Assembly: GCA_026686845.1 (NCBI GenBank)
Contig: JAIVEN010000013.1
Span: 16,264,001-16,328,000 of the forward strand
Length of the DNA: 64,000 bases
From: Adenanthera pavonina
Lineage: Eukaryota > Streptophyta > Magnoliopsida > Fabales > Fabaceae
Reading direction: 5' to 3'
Shown here: one piece after another, positions 1 through 12,200 of the stretch
Position numbering within the stretch: position 1 is the first letter of the stretch
Layout: each line of letters starts with the position of its first letter
Made by a program: the position numbers and the translations under genes
The notes under the pieces: generated by a model
Databases searched by the model: none
What the model saw: the letters and a program-made list of their open reading frames with translations, nothing else
Told to the model about the DNA's origin: nothing

Positions 1-1071
1 CTTATAATGAAATGTTGACATACGAATGACAATATTCATAAATTCAAATTCTGAAGCAAGTCTGAAAGAGGTCTCTTTGTCAGACTAACTTCACCCTTTC
101 AAAATTTGAATTTTGAATTGATGAACTATTGTGCCTCAGTAAACCAGCTTCTGACAGACGAATTTTGGGGTTCCAAAACTCAAATTTTGAAGGCACTGTA
201 GCAAATTGAAATTACTGTTCACACTTAACAGAACAACTTTGAACATGAAAATTCATATGTTCCAACATAGAATCAATTTCTAAAGATGAAAATTTGAATT
301 TTGCCTCATGACAGGCGAATTTCGAGAGTTCAATGTTAAAGGCTGTAACTTTTGGTTTATGCAAAATTCGTCTATTGACTAACTGAAATTCAAACTTTGA
401 GTGTCAGAAGCATTAAATGCGGTTGGTGAATGGATAGTTTCTCAGTATAACCATTGGGTAAGGTCTCTAACGGCTAGATCTTGTCTCTAACGTATAGTTG
501 AGGTAGAAATCTATAAATAGAACTTCATTTGAAGATGTGGGTAACGAAATTACTTTGTATATGTTGAAACTATGCCAAATCATCTACTCAAAGTCTCTTG
601 CTCTTACATACTTCATTCCTTGTACCTTAACTTTCATATTCACTTTTATTGAGAGAGTTTATTCTTTGTAAACAATCTTATCTTCATCTGGAAGAAAGAT
701 TTACTTGTGAGGGGATATGACAAGGGATTGGGAAGCACTAAGTGAGAGTGCAAAGAGTGAAAGTGTGAGTTATAGAAATAGAGCATCAACTTTGTACTGA
801 GGCATTTGCAAGAAGCCCACTGAATTCTTGCAGAATAGTGGAAAATCTCAAGTGGTGACTTGGGGACTGGACGTAGGTCAAGTTGAGAGACCGAACCAGG
901 ATAAACATATGAGTTTTTCTCTTTCCTACTGCTATCGTCATTGTTTATTTATTCATACTCTGTTTTACCATCATACTTTGCTTCCTTCACTTTCCTTCTT
1001 GACGTTTTGCAGAAAAAGTTTTAATCTTCCCAATTCATCCCCCCTCTTGGGAAGCCAGCTTATCTAACAAG
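1..1071 (+). repeat. 5' LTR of copia element E1, cut by window edge
   Basis: This matches 10147-11214 almost base for base, so roughly the first 600 bases of the LTR lie outside the window. Most mismatches fall in the first 130 bases. The LTR ends in CTAACA, followed by AG and the primer site. It contains a TATA box and alternating GACGAATTT / AAATTCGAATTT motifs, and ends in a pyrimidine-rich stretch before CTTGGGAAGCCAG. Confidence 0.95.
512..519 (+). promoter_or_regulatory. TATA box of E1 5' LTR
   Basis: TATAAATA. The same box occurs at 10658-10665 in the 3' LTR, near 28684 in the copia solo LTR, and inverted near 38637 in E3. It would start the E1 transcript in the LTR. Confidence 0.75.
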
Positions 1072-1073
1072 TG

Positions 1074-1085
1074 GTATCAGAGCCC
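1074..1085 (+). other. Primer binding site (initiator Met-tRNA type), E1
   Basis: TGGTATCAGAGC, two bases after the LTR end. This is the standard plant copia primer site complementary to the 3' end of initiator methionine tRNA. E3 has the same site inverted at 38075-38086. Confidence 0.95.
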
Positions 1086-1124
1086 AGATTCCCAATTAAA
1101 GGATTTTACAGTCTGGGAATTACA

Positions 1125-2925
1125 ATGGCTGGCTTTATAGAAAGCATACTACCAGAGGGAAACAACATAAATAGACCACCTGGCTTTAGTGGAGAACACT
1201 ATGGTTGCTGGAAGATGATGATGCAAATCTATCTCCAGTCCATTGATCTGGACATCTGGTCCGTCATCCAAAAAGGAGATTTTATCCTAATGGTATTGCA
1301 GGATGATGGGAAGTACAGCGAAAAGCCAGAAGCTAAATGGAATGAGGAAGATAAAAGAAGAGTCTTGCTGAATTTCAAGGCAAAATACTGCCTGGTCAGT
1401 GCTTTGAATCAAGATGAATTCTATAGGGTCTCATAATGCTCCACTGCCCAGAAAATGTGGGACACCTTGCAAATTGCTCATGAAGGAGCAAGTGGAGTTA
1501 GGGAAAACAAACTGAATACATGCGTAGGTGAATGCGAAAGCTTCCGAATGGCTGAAGGAGAGAGTGTAAAAGAGCTACAGAAGAGATTCACCCTCATTGT
1601 GAATTAACTAAAAAGTCTGGGAAAAGAGTACACTCAAACAGAAAAGGTCAGAAAGATCCTCAGAGCTTTTCCTCTAGAATGGCAACCCAAAGTAACAGCA
1701 ATAGAGGAAGCTAGAGGAGAATCAATGGCCTCTGTTATTGCTCTTTTTGGGAGCCTTGAGGAGTATGAAGGAAAAATGAAGGCTCTTAAGGAGGCAGGAC
1801 AAGACAGAAAGAAGAAAGGTCTTGCTTTGAAAGCTACTGAGGAGAAAGAAGAAGAATCTGACGATGGAGATGAGCTTGATGAAGAAACTTTGGCTATGAT
1901 GGTAAGAAAATTTGGAAGATTTTACAGCAAGAAGAAAAACAAGAAAATCTTCAAAAAGGGAGCAGCTGGAGATAGCAAGAGAGAAGCAAAAGAACCTATC
2001 ACTTGCTATGAGTGCAAAAAGTAGGGACATATCAAATGGGATTGTCCACAATTCCTCAAGAAGCAAGAGAAAGAAAAGAAAGCTATAGATAAAGGAAAGA
2101 AGAAAAGAGCTTACATCTCATCAATATGGGGCAACAACTTAGATGAAGAAGAAGATGATGAAGATGAAAATTGCCAACATCTGTCTGATGGCACTTGCCT
2201 CTGAAGAAGCTGAAATCCCATGCAATAGTGATCAAGAAGATGAGGTATAAGAATATGAACCTTCCTATTCTGAATTACTGGATGCATTTCATGAGCTGCA
2301 TGATGAGTTTGTTAAGGTTACTAAAGAATTGAAGCAAGCTAAGAAAAAGATTAACAAACTAGAATCACAATACAACATCTTTGAAATTGCTTCTCTGCCT
2401 ATTGCTGAATCTGCTTGTTGTAAATCATGCATTGAACTAAAGCAAACCAATGAATATCTAGTGAAAAGCATGTCTAGGCTTACTAAAGGTAAAGATATGT
2501 TATTTGCTTTAATGGGAAGTCAAAGAATATCATAGGGAAAGGCTACACTTGGCTATGATCCTTGTGCAGTCAAAGAAAAGATTAGGAAAAAGAATTAGAA
2601 TGTATATATGATATATTTTGTTCATGCTAGTTGCAATAGACAGAAAGAACATACTTCACAGCACATTGAATCCTATGATCAACCAAGACATGCAAAACAA
2701 AAATATTATCTGCATTGATTTCTTCCTGCATCTCAATCTAGCAGTTCCTTCACCACCTATCACTTCTGTAACAAGAAGGGACATATTTCCAGTTCATGTG
2801 CTTTAAAGAAAAATGGACTTGACAGGAAGGTTAAATGGGTTCCTAAAGATACCTTTGTATCTAGGGAAAAGACTACTAACAGAAAAGGACCCAAGCAAAT
2901 TTGGGTACCTAAAAAGAAAATATAA
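1125..2925 (+). pseudogene. gag: Copia gag, broken (E1)
   Basis: Encodes the capsid/nucleocapsid protein that packages element RNA. It starts at ATG 1125 (MAGFIES...), parallel to E3 gag at 38033. It has the copia gag N-terminal region and a lysine- and acid-rich middle. The zinc knuckle CYECKK-stop-GHIKWDC (about 2003-2047) has its Gln codon turned into TAG. A second knuckle-like HFCNKKGHISSSC lies near 2765-2805. Stops interrupt the frame near 1434, 1605, 2022, 2247 and 2532, and one extra A near 2168 shifts the frame relative to E3. The natural stop TAA 2923-2925 overlaps the pol start region. It cannot make a full protein. Confidence 0.9.
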
Positions 2926-5900
2926 ACTTTGTTTTGCAGGTTTGTCTTGAAGCTAGAAAGAGCAATAAATGGTATATGGACAGTGCCTGCTCAAGTCACA
3001 TGATGGTTGATAAGGAGAAGTTCATCATCCTTAGAGACAAGAAAGGAGGAAAGGTGACCTTTGGAGGTGATCAATATGACAAAATAGTTGGCATTGGTAT
3101 TGTGGGAAAGAATCCTGAAACATCCATTAAAGAGGTGCTATTTGTAATTGGCCTCAACTACAATCTGCTAAGTATGAGTCAGACATGTGACAAAGGAAAT
3201 TGAATACTGTTTGACTCAAAGTTTTGCCTGGTCATCAGAAAAAGAGATCACAAGATAATCCTCAAAGCTCAAAGGGATGGTAACTGCTATACTATTGATC
3301 TTGATGAACTTCCTCCCTTAGATTCTGTCTGTTTAAATAGCCAGGATAATGACAGTTGGTTGTGACATAGAAGATTAGCTCATGTTAACATTAATCAACT
3401 ATCAAAACTGGTTAAAAATGAGTTAGTCACTGGCCTACCAAAAATTACTTTTGAAAAAGACAAAGAATGTGATGCATGCCTAAAAGGAAAACAAATCAAA
3501 TCTTCTTTCAAATATAAAAATGTAGTTACCACAGCTAGACCACTAGAACTATTGCATATGGATTTGATTGGTCCATATAGGGTAAAAAGCCTTGATGGAA
3601 ATTTGTATGTGCTTGTAATTGTGGATGATTACTCTAGATTTACCTGAACACTATTTCTTTCATCTAAGAGTGATACATTTGATGGGTTTGTAACCTTAGC
3701 TAAGAAAGTGCAAAATGAGAAAGGTATTTCTATTGTGTCTATCAAGTCAGATCATGGAGGAGAGTTTGAGAATTCATACTTCCTGGAGTACTGTGATGAG
3801 CATGAAATTGATCACAACTTCTTAGTTCCAAGAACACCTCAGCAAAATGGAGTAGTGGAAAGGAAGAATAGAACAATTGGAGAGATGGCTAGAGCTATGC
3901 TGAATGAAAAGGAATTCTCTCAAGTATTTTGGGCTGATGCAGTAAACACAGCAAGCTACATCATAAATAGAGCCTACATCAGATCAATCCTTGGGAAGAC
4001 TCCTTACGAGCTGTACAAAGGAAGAAAGCCAAATCTCTCACATCTACATGTGTTCAGCTGTAAGTGCTTTATCCACAACAATGGAAAGGAGAATCTGGGT
4101 AAGTTTGATGTAAAATCTGATGAAGGTATATTTCTGGGCTATTCTAGTAGAAGTAAGGCATATAGAGTTTTTAATAAAAAGTCTAACTTAGTAGAAGAAT
4201 CTGTGCATGTAGTATTCATTGAAAATGAAAATATTTCCAAACATGTCACTGATACGGATGATCTTATTTCAAACTTTAAAAATTTAGATCTTTCTGATGA
4301 AGGCAAAATTGAACCTCCAAAAATTTCTGAATCTATTAACATAGAGGAAGATATTCAGGAGAAAGACCTTGAGAATGAATATAATGAAGACATGTCTCAA
4401 GAACTCCCTAGAGCTTGGAGATATCAAAGGAATCATCCTATTGATCAGGTGATAGGGGATGTTCAAGAGAAAGTTAAAACCAGAAAATAGTTAATAAATC
4501 AAATGATAAACTGTGCTTTTATTTCTCAAATTGAACCTAAATGTACTGAAGAAGCTTTAACTGATGAATACTGGATTTTGGCTATGCAAGATGAGTTAAA
4601 TCGGTTTGAAAGAAATCAAGTTTGGGATTTAGTGCCCAGACCCAAAAATCATCCTGTCATTGGCACTAAATGAGTTTTTAGAAATAAACTTGATGAATCT
4701 AGATCAATAATCAGAAATAAAGCTAGATTGGTTGCAAAAGGATATAATCAAGAAGAAGGAATTGATTTTGAAGAAACTTTTGCTCCAATGGCTAGATTAG
4801 AAGCAATTAGAATTCTGTTAGCATATGCATGTATGAAAAATATTATGTTATATCAAATGGATGTGAAGAGTGCCTTTCTTAATGGATATATCATGGAAGA
4901 AGTTTATGCAGACCAACCTCCAGGCTTTGAGGACTCTACAAAACTGAACCATGTTTATAAACTAAAGAAAGCCTTTTACGGATTAAAACAAGCCCCTAGA
5001 GCATGGTATGAAAGATTAAGTAATTTTCTAACTGAAAAGGGGTTCAACAGAGGAAAAGTAGATACAATGTTATTCACTAAGAAAGAAAATAAAGATTTAC
5101 TTATTGTTCAAATCTATGTTGATGATATTATATTTGGTGCTACTAATGAATCTCTTTGCAAGAATTTTTCTAAGCTAATGCAGGGAGAATTCGAAATGTC
5201 CATGATGGGTGAACTCAACTTCTTCCTTAGATTGCAAATCAAGCAGTGCGATGATGGTATCTTTCTCAATCAATCCAAGTATCTGAAAGAATTGCTAAAG
5301 AAGTTTGGGATGGAGAATGCCAAGCCAATGGGAACACCAATGGCTACAACAACCAAACTGGATATGGATGAAAAAGGGAAAATGTTTAACATAACCCAGT
5401 ATAGAAGAATGATTGGATCTCTACTATACCTAACTGCCAGCAGACCTGACATCATGTTTAGTTTCTGTATGTGTGCAAGTTTCCAGTCATGTCCCAAGGA
5501 AACCCATGCAACTGCTATGAAGCGTATCTTCAGATATCTTATTGGAACATCACAGATGAGTCTTTGGTATCCAAAAGGCAATGAAGAAGATCTCAAAGGA
5601 TACACTGATGCTAACTTTGCAGGATCTAAAACTGACAGAAAAAGCACAAGTGGAACATGTCAGTTTCTTGGTGGATACTTGGTTTCATGGTTTAGCAAAA
5701 AGCAAAACAGTGTGGCCTTATCCACGGCAGAAGCTGAATATGTTGCAGCTGGAAGCTGTTGTGCCCAAATCATTTGGATGAAACAGCAGCTTGAAGATCT
5801 TGACGTTAAGATGAAGGAAATACCAATAGTATGTGATAGCCAAAGTGCCATTAATATCACAAAGAATCCAGTCATGCATTCAAGGACAAAACATATTGAA

Positions 5901-6065
5901 GTTAGGCACCACTTCATAAGGGATCAGGTTCTGAAAGGAGAAATCAGATTAGAATACATCCCTACAGAAGATTAAGTTACTGATATCTTGACAAAGCCTC
6001 TATCAGAAGATAGACATTGCAAAATCAGGAGAGAATTGGGTATCATAAATCCTAATGAATTGTAA
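2922..6065 (+). pseudogene. pol: Copia pol: protease, integrase, reverse transcriptase, RNase H (E1, broken)
   Basis: Order is PR-IN-RT-RH, which defines Ty1/copia. Protease DSACSSH lies near 2977. The GAG-pre-integrase segment RRLAHVN is near 3370. Integrase has CDACLKGKQ (zinc region) and catalytic D (LHMDLIG, 3560), D (KSDHGGEF, 3750) and E (NGVVERKNR, 3855). Reverse transcriptase has QMDVKSAFLNG (4855) and YVDDIIFG (5117). RNase H has GYTDANFAGS, ALSTAEAEYVAA and HIEVRHHFIRD. The frame is about -1 relative to gag; the position of the E3 pol ATG is ATA here (2922). Stops near 3201, 3363, 3645, 4487, 4671 and 5973 are mostly Trp or Gln codons turned to stops. Closest to the SIRE/Maximus lineage, judged by the long LTR and the extra ORF downstream. 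Confidence 0.93.
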
Positions 6066-7044
6066 GTAAATCCTTATGAATTTCTATTTTTAGATTTTCT
6101 AACAGTAAATTAATTATAACTTAAGCATTAGAGAAAGTTTAATGTAAGTTGCAGGTGCTCCTCATGAGTTTAAATGACAGTAGATTTGAAAAATGGAGCA
6201 AATCAGAATGGAACAGTCAAAAGGAGAAAGAAACAACAAGAAATATGAGTTCTGGATCCATTCTGTAAGTTTTTAAAGTTGAAATTTGTATTTTGGTTGT
6301 GTTAGACGAATTTCCTCAATAAATTGTGTTTTTGAATGAGGGAGCATGCTCAACATTCGAATTTAGATTCCCAACAGACGAACTTCAGCTTGGAACAGTT
6401 CTCGGTGATCCCTAGAAATTCGTCTGTTGGTCCTTGAAAGTTTGAATTTTCAAAAATAAAAGATTCAATGTTATCTTTGTCTAAAATGATGTTTATACAA
6501 ATGTCCATTTCACAACATACGCATGTTGGAGAACCTTTACAAAGTGCATAAATTCGAATTTATGATTCAAAATTTGTCTGTTGGAACATGCTCATATTGT
6601 TGAACCTGTGAAAGATGAATTTTCATGTGCATAATTCATCTATTGTTTGTTGCATTAATTTTTGCTTGATGCCTGTTCTTCAAAATTCAAACTTTGCTGA
6701 AACAAAGTTCGTCTGTTCATCTTGTGCTGCTTGGACCAAGCCTCTGTCAGACGAACTTTCAGAAGAAAATTCATTTGTTAGTAAGCTTTGCTGGATGGTT
6801 TAACTTGTAACTGCTCGAAGTTCAAATTTTGACCCTTCAAAATTTGTCTGTCCTACGGTTACACAGGTTAAAACCAATAGTTTTCTTCTGAATAGACGCA
6901 GCCCTATTCATCTCTTCTTCAAGTCTGTTCAAATTCTCTCTTACATACTCTTTAATTTTGACCGTAAATTTTCTTTTCCCACCGTTTAAACTCCTTTTCA
7001 CCTCCTATAAACCCATTCTCAGCTTTATTTTAAAACATTCATCC
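6066..7044 (+). repeat. Internal motif array between pol and the third ORF (E1)
   Basis: Noncoding. It carries the same short motifs as the LTR: GACGAATTT or its complement AAATTCGTC, paired with ATTCGAATTT-like palindromes (for example 6304, 6380, 6416, 6552, 6713 and 6747). Ends in a pyrimidine-rich stretch before the ATG at 7045. Equivalent arrays precede the same ORF in E2 (20650-21720) and remain in E3 (32345-33120). Confidence 0.7.
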
Positions 7045-9253
7045 ATGAAAATGGCAAGAGTAAAGAATCCAGAAGTTGAAAAAAGAGAGGCACGACCAAA
7101 GAGAATGGTTAAATCCCAATATGCCTCAAAGGAGGGAGAAAAACTGAAGAGAAAAGCTGAATCAAGCAAGGAAACTCCCTCTAAATGATAGAAAATAACC
7201 CCAAAGACAGAATCAAAGAAAGCTAGACCCTCATCTTCAAAGAAAACAGAGCCTTCAGTCCCTATTCCTGTTGCTGTTGCTTCCACTTCCTCCTCCAGTA
7301 CTGAATCTGGAGAATACCAACTCACAACAATGCCATTATGGAGCACTCCTCAGATTCAGGAGAAATACTTGACTAAGTTTGCCAGTAAAAAGGTAATCAA
7401 GCCTCATTTTGTGAACATGGAAGATTTCTTAGTCTCTAACAGTTTTGATGCTGGGATATGGATGCTGAGGTATAAGAATTTGTTAGAGATACTGGAGAGG
7501 TATGATGATGAAGTAATTAAGACATGGTATGCCTCCCTAAAATACAATAGCAAGAAGAAGAAGTGGGAGGTCAATCTGAGATCAAGGACCATCTGGCTCA
7601 CAAATGAAACTCTTAATGAGGTGTTGGAAATCCCGGGGCAAGATGGCCTTAAGATTGACATCACTGCTTTTGAGTATATGGATAAGGCAGAGACTGTTGA
7701 TGAAGAAAGTGGCCCCTTTCAGAACTACAAAGAGAGCACAATCCTGAACATATTGTTTAGAAGAAGGGAAAATAAGCCAACAATAAACTTGCTGAAGCCC
7801 ACTGAGCTCAGTGCTTAAGTGAAGATCCTACACTACATAGTGTCTAGGATTATCTTCAACAAAGGAGGCAATTTCAATTTGATCACAAGGGCAAAGGCAC
7901 ATGTAATGGCAGCAATCATGCATGGGAAGCTTATCAACATGGGTCATATCATTCTCCAACGCATGATCAAGGCAAGGGATCAGAGGAAAGACTCTACACT
8001 CCCCTATACAGCAATCATTTCCAGAATTCTACAATATGTTAGAATTCGGCACCTTGAAAAAGGAAAAGGGAAGCCCACTAAGATTTTCAAGGAAGAGGAG
8101 CTACAAAGAATGGGGATTGAGAGAAATGAAGGAAGATGGATTGGGAAGGGAGTAGGAAAATATGAAGATCTCTTCTTTGTTGAAGATGCCTCCCTACAGC
8201 AAGAAGGTACTTCTGAGGCTCCTGCAAAACCTACACCTCAGCCTTCTCAGCCTGTCCCGTCTCCATCTTTGCCTGCTCACATTCCATCTACTCCCTCCTC
8301 TCGTGCCAAGCCAACCAAGATCACTGAGTTGTATGAAAGTCTGTCTACACTTATATTAAGCATCAGGGATGAGCAAAATGTCAAGTTTGCTCATCTACAA
8401 GATCAGATCTACCAGTTAGCCAAGAACATGAAGGTGGTTACTGATGCATATGAAGACATTCGGAATGTCATTCCTACCACATCAGCTTCACCTCAGCCAG
8501 GATTCTCTGAGCCTGCTAAATCTCCAACTCCTAAGCCTCCAAGTCCCTTTGAGCTAGCCTCTTCTGAGCATGATGATGCTATAGATGATACTGAGGTTGC
8601 TGGTACACTGAACACACCAATTCCTCATCCTTTCTTGGACTATGGTATGGAAGAAGAAGGCCCTCAGGATTCAAGCTCTCATGACCCTATTCAAGTAGAT
8701 GCTTCAAAGTCAATCCTGTCCCAGCAAGAATCTGAGCAAGTAGAAAGATTAGTGGCAACCATCTCCACTTCACTATTCATGCAGGCTGCCCTAAATGAAG
8801 AAAGAAACATTGTGTCTTTTGTTGATTTGGAAGCCATTGCACACAATGCTCTCTTGCAAGCTTAGAGAAAAAGGCTTGAAGAAATGTTTCCTCCTCCTGC
8901 TCCCTCACCTGTTACATACGTTGGTTTCTTGGAGGAAAGAAGGGCACAATTGGCAATCACAAGGCAAGAAATTTCTGAACTTCTTGAGAGTTCTGATGAT
9001 GAAGATGAAGACACAAGTTCTGAAGTTTCTGGGTCCTTGCCAAAGCTCAATCCAGAAATGCCATTTTTTCCTGTGCCTCTTCAAGCCATTCCAGTGTCTC
9101 AGATCCCTCCTCCTGCTGATTTTGTTTACCTTCTTGATGATGCCCAAAAAGGGGGAGAAGAGTGAGCAAGCTGGAAAGTCTGGAAAATCTGTTGCTGAGC
9201 CTTCTGGAAAGACTTATAGCAAGAAGACAAAGACCAAGTCAAAGGAAAAATGA
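7045..9253 (+). pseudogene. Third ORF of E1 (SIRE-type additional ORF), broken
   Basis: About 735 codons in the pol orientation, between pol and the 3' LTR. Counting from MARVKN (7051): a Lys/Arg-rich segment (about 1-60); a conserved globular region (about 90-330) resembling the 'putative plant transposon protein' proteins found in retroelements; a Pro-rich stretch (about 389-420); a predicted coiled coil (about 424-474); a second Pro-rich and acidic stretch; and a Lys-rich tail. Stops at 7186, 7816 and 8863 lie in one frame. One extra C near 9143 shifts the tail, which continues to TGA 9251. E2 carries the same gene at 20647-18496 without that shift. No signal peptide or clear membrane span is visible, so an envelope role is not supported. 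Function unknown; a nucleic-acid-binding or assembly role is only inference. Confidence 0.8.
9146..9160 (+). other. Second polypurine-tract-like run inside the third ORF
   Basis: AAAAAGGGGGAGAAG, preceded by GATGATGCCC. It closely resembles the true tract at 9535-9548 and recurs at the same ORF position in E2 (near 18584-18600). It could prime plus-strand DNA or be chance low complexity. Confidence 0.4.
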
Positions 9254-9534
9254 TTAGAACTTAGGCTTGGGTCCTCTTGTAGTGCTATATTTTGTTTCTG
9301 TTGTTTGTGTTTTGTGTCTCTGTAATATCTTGCATTAATTGTCTCTTGTAAAGCAACATTTGATGAAATGAAAGAATTCCTCGGTTACAATGATCTGTTC
9401 TTGTTGATCTTTGAAACTCCTGAATCTCTTTACTTGATCATGATATCTTTTGGATTATAATGCATATGTTGAGGGGGAGCTTGTTAAAGCATACTCAAGT
9501 ACTAATCCATTTTGACAGTTGTTTTGTCATCATC
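9254..9534 (+). other. Noncoding stretch between third ORF and polypurine tract
   Basis: T-rich 3' untranslated-like sequence. I see no further ORF or recognised motif. Confidence 0.6.
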
Positions 9535-9548
9535 AAAAAGGGGGAGAA
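9535..9548 (+). other. Polypurine tract, E1
   Basis: AAAAAGGGGGAGAA directly before TGTTGAATC of the 3' LTR. Primes plus-strand DNA synthesis. Confidence 0.9.
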
Positions 9549-11214
9549 TGTTGAATCAAGTATTTTGATGACTCCAAACCAAACTTCAAAAGTTTGGAAT
9601 AAAGATATGAAAGGTGCAAAAAAGGTTTCAAGTGAAGGAATTCTGGAAAAATCAGTGCAAGGATAGATATAGAATGTTTAGTAATGTTTTAATTTAAGTA
9701 AAAGACTTTGATTTGGTAAAAAAGATGTTTTAAAATCTTGATTCTATGTTAATTCATGGAATATTTGAAAAACACCCACCAACAGACGAAGTTTGAAAGG
9801 TTTACACTGATATGCTGTTTTGAAAATTCAAACTTTGGCTTTGGAAATTCGAATTTCGTGTTGAAAATGAACAAGTTTGAAAAAGAGGCTTCTCTAAACG
9901 ACGAATTTTGACTTGAGAAATTCGAATTTTGATACGTGTCTGAAAATAACTTTTTCTTATAGACGAATTTTGGCATTTGAAAATTTGAATTTTAGATAAA
10001 ATGCAACTTATGAAAATTGAAAAATTCATCTCAGAATATGTCGAAGTTCATCTAAAATCAAGCTAAGATTGGGTTTCAAAATTGCTCACTGACAGACGAA
10101 CTTTGAATATGAAAATTCAAATTTCAGAAACAAAGCTTGTGAATCTGTTATAATGAAATGTTGATATACGAATGACAGTATTCATAAATTCGAATTCTGA
10201 AGTAAGTTTGAAAGAGGTCTCTCTGACAGATGAACTTTACCCTTTCAAAATTTGAATTTTGAATTGATGAACTATTGTGTCTCAGTAAACCAGCTTCTGA
10301 CAGACGAATTTTGGGGTTCCAAAATTCGAATTTCGAAGGCACTGTAGCAAATTGAAATTACTGTTCACACTTAACAGAACAACTTTGAACATGAAAATTC
10401 ATATGTTCCAACATAGAATCAATTTCTAAAGATGAAAATTTGAATTTTGCCTCATGACAGACGAATTTCGAGAGTTCAACGTTAAAGGCTGTAACTTTTG
10501 GTTTATGCAAAATTCGTCTATTGACTAACTGAAATTCAAACTTTGAGTGTCAGAAGCATTAAATGCGGTTGGTGAATGGATAGTTTCTCAGTATAACCGT
10601 TGGGTAAGGTCTCTAACGGCTAGATCTTGTCTCTAACGTATAGTTGAGGTAGAAATCTATAAATAGAACTTCATTTGAAGATGTGGGTAACGAAATTACT
10701 TTGTATATGTTGAAACTCTGCCAAATCATCTACTCAAAGTCTCTTGCTCTTACATACTTCATTCCTTGTACCTTAACTTTCATATTCACTCTTATTGAGA
10801 GAGTTTATTCTTTGTAAACAATCTTATCTTCATCTGGAAGAAAGATTTACTTGTGAGGGGATATGACAAGGGATTGGGAAGCACTAAGTGAGAGTGCAAA
10901 GAGTGAAAGTGTGAGTTATAGAAATAGAGCATCAACTTTGTACTGAGGCATTTGCAAGAAGCCCACTGAATTCTTGCAGAATAGTGGAAAATCTTAAGTG
11001 GTGACTTCGGGACTAGACGTAGGTCAAGTTGAGAGATCGAACCAGGATAAACATTGGAGTTTTTCTCTTTCGTACTGCTATCTTCATTGTTTATTTATTC
11101 ATACTCTGTTTTACCATCATACTTTGCTTCCTTCACTTTCCTTCTTGATGTTTTGTAGAAAAAGATTTAATCTTCCCAATTCACCCCTCTCTTGGGAAGC
11201 CAGCTTATCTAACA
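9549..11214 (+). repeat. 3' LTR of copia element E1 (1666 bp)
   Basis: Starts TGTTGAATCAAG, ends CTAACA (TG...CA). The U3 part (about 9780-10600) has alternating GACGAA(T/C)TTTG and AAATTCGAATTT motifs roughly every 60-130 bases. TATA box at 10658-10665. The bases after it are ATTTG; the matching target copy on the left is outside the window. Confidence 0.95.
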
Positions 11215-11329
11215 ATTTGATGCAATGGGGTAGGAAAACATGATTTGACAGCCTTATGAATCTTCAATAGTGCGGTGATTAATTCCAAGATTATTCTTAG
11301 TTTCACCACAATTTTGGCAAACTTTAATC

Positions 11330-12200
11330 TTCCTCATATGCTTCCATATAATTGAATGGCATTATTTTGATCATATGCTTAGGCAATTTGGTTGTTAATA
11401 ACCAGTACCTATTGCCCTAGTTTGTTTGGGGAATTGCCACAGAATCCAACTAAGAGGAAGAGCATTAGAAAATTGGATTCAAAAGCACATGGACTATATT
11501 GAATTATAGTTTGGGTGTCATAATGCTATTGTTGATTCACCTATGACATATAAGGCATTAGATTGTACATGTGATGGTATTGGAGACACAGTTGACGATG
11601 AATCCACCCAACTAGTACTGCAACCAGTTTTACGGTAACTATCTAAAATCATTATCTTTATTTTTTTTATATGGATAATGGCATTACCTAATAATGTCTT
11701 ATTGTTGATTTCAGGTTGATATAGCTGATGAATTGATTTAGCTATGTATTTAAGACCCTTTGCCAATGCCAACCAGAGAATATCAACAAAGGGTTCTACA
11801 GGACCAACAAAACATTAGAATGACATTAAGAGAACAACATTACAACATCTAGTGATTGCTTAGGGTAGACTAAGTAAATGACGTGGTGGCTATTTGTCAA
11901 CTCAATCACCAACTACAATTGAAGAAGAGGAACAAAATCTTGGAGCCGCTTCTTCAAATATTTTTACTCAATACCATTACATGCCACAATCATTCTTATC
12001 CCAATTAAGCTCACCCAATTTAGATCAATTCAGGTCATTCATGTCTTTGTTGGAGAATTTAACACTTTTTTAGCTCGAGCATAACAATTACTCATTTGAA
12101 GTAGGCAGGCCATCAAATGAAGCATTTATGAACCCCAGTAGTCAATTTCTCCAATTGAGTCCCCTATATTTGATCTAAATACCCCACTAGTTGTAACTGC
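11330..12200 (+). pseudogene. Decayed plant-mobile-domain-like fragment
   Basis: Around 11375-11600 one reading frame gives HMLRQFG, then HRIQLRGRALENW and YIEL, resembling the C-terminal part of the plant mobile domain (MAIN-like / aminotransferase-like domain found in host proteins and some transposons). A second segment (about 11715-11850) reads TREYQQRVLQDQQNIRM, which fits the tail of the same family after an intron-like gap. Many stops and shifts; no start. Which transposon, if any, carried it is unclear. Confidence 0.45.

Noticed and set aside
7045..9253. Envelope glycoprotein
   Set aside because: No signal peptide, transmembrane anchor or Cys pattern visible.
9780..10600. CRISPR-like spaced repeats
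   Set aside because: Plant LTR, motifs vary and come in both orientations; no constant repeat or cas genes.
11215..11219. ATTTG as E1 target duplication
   Set aside because: The left flank is outside the window, so it cannot be tested.
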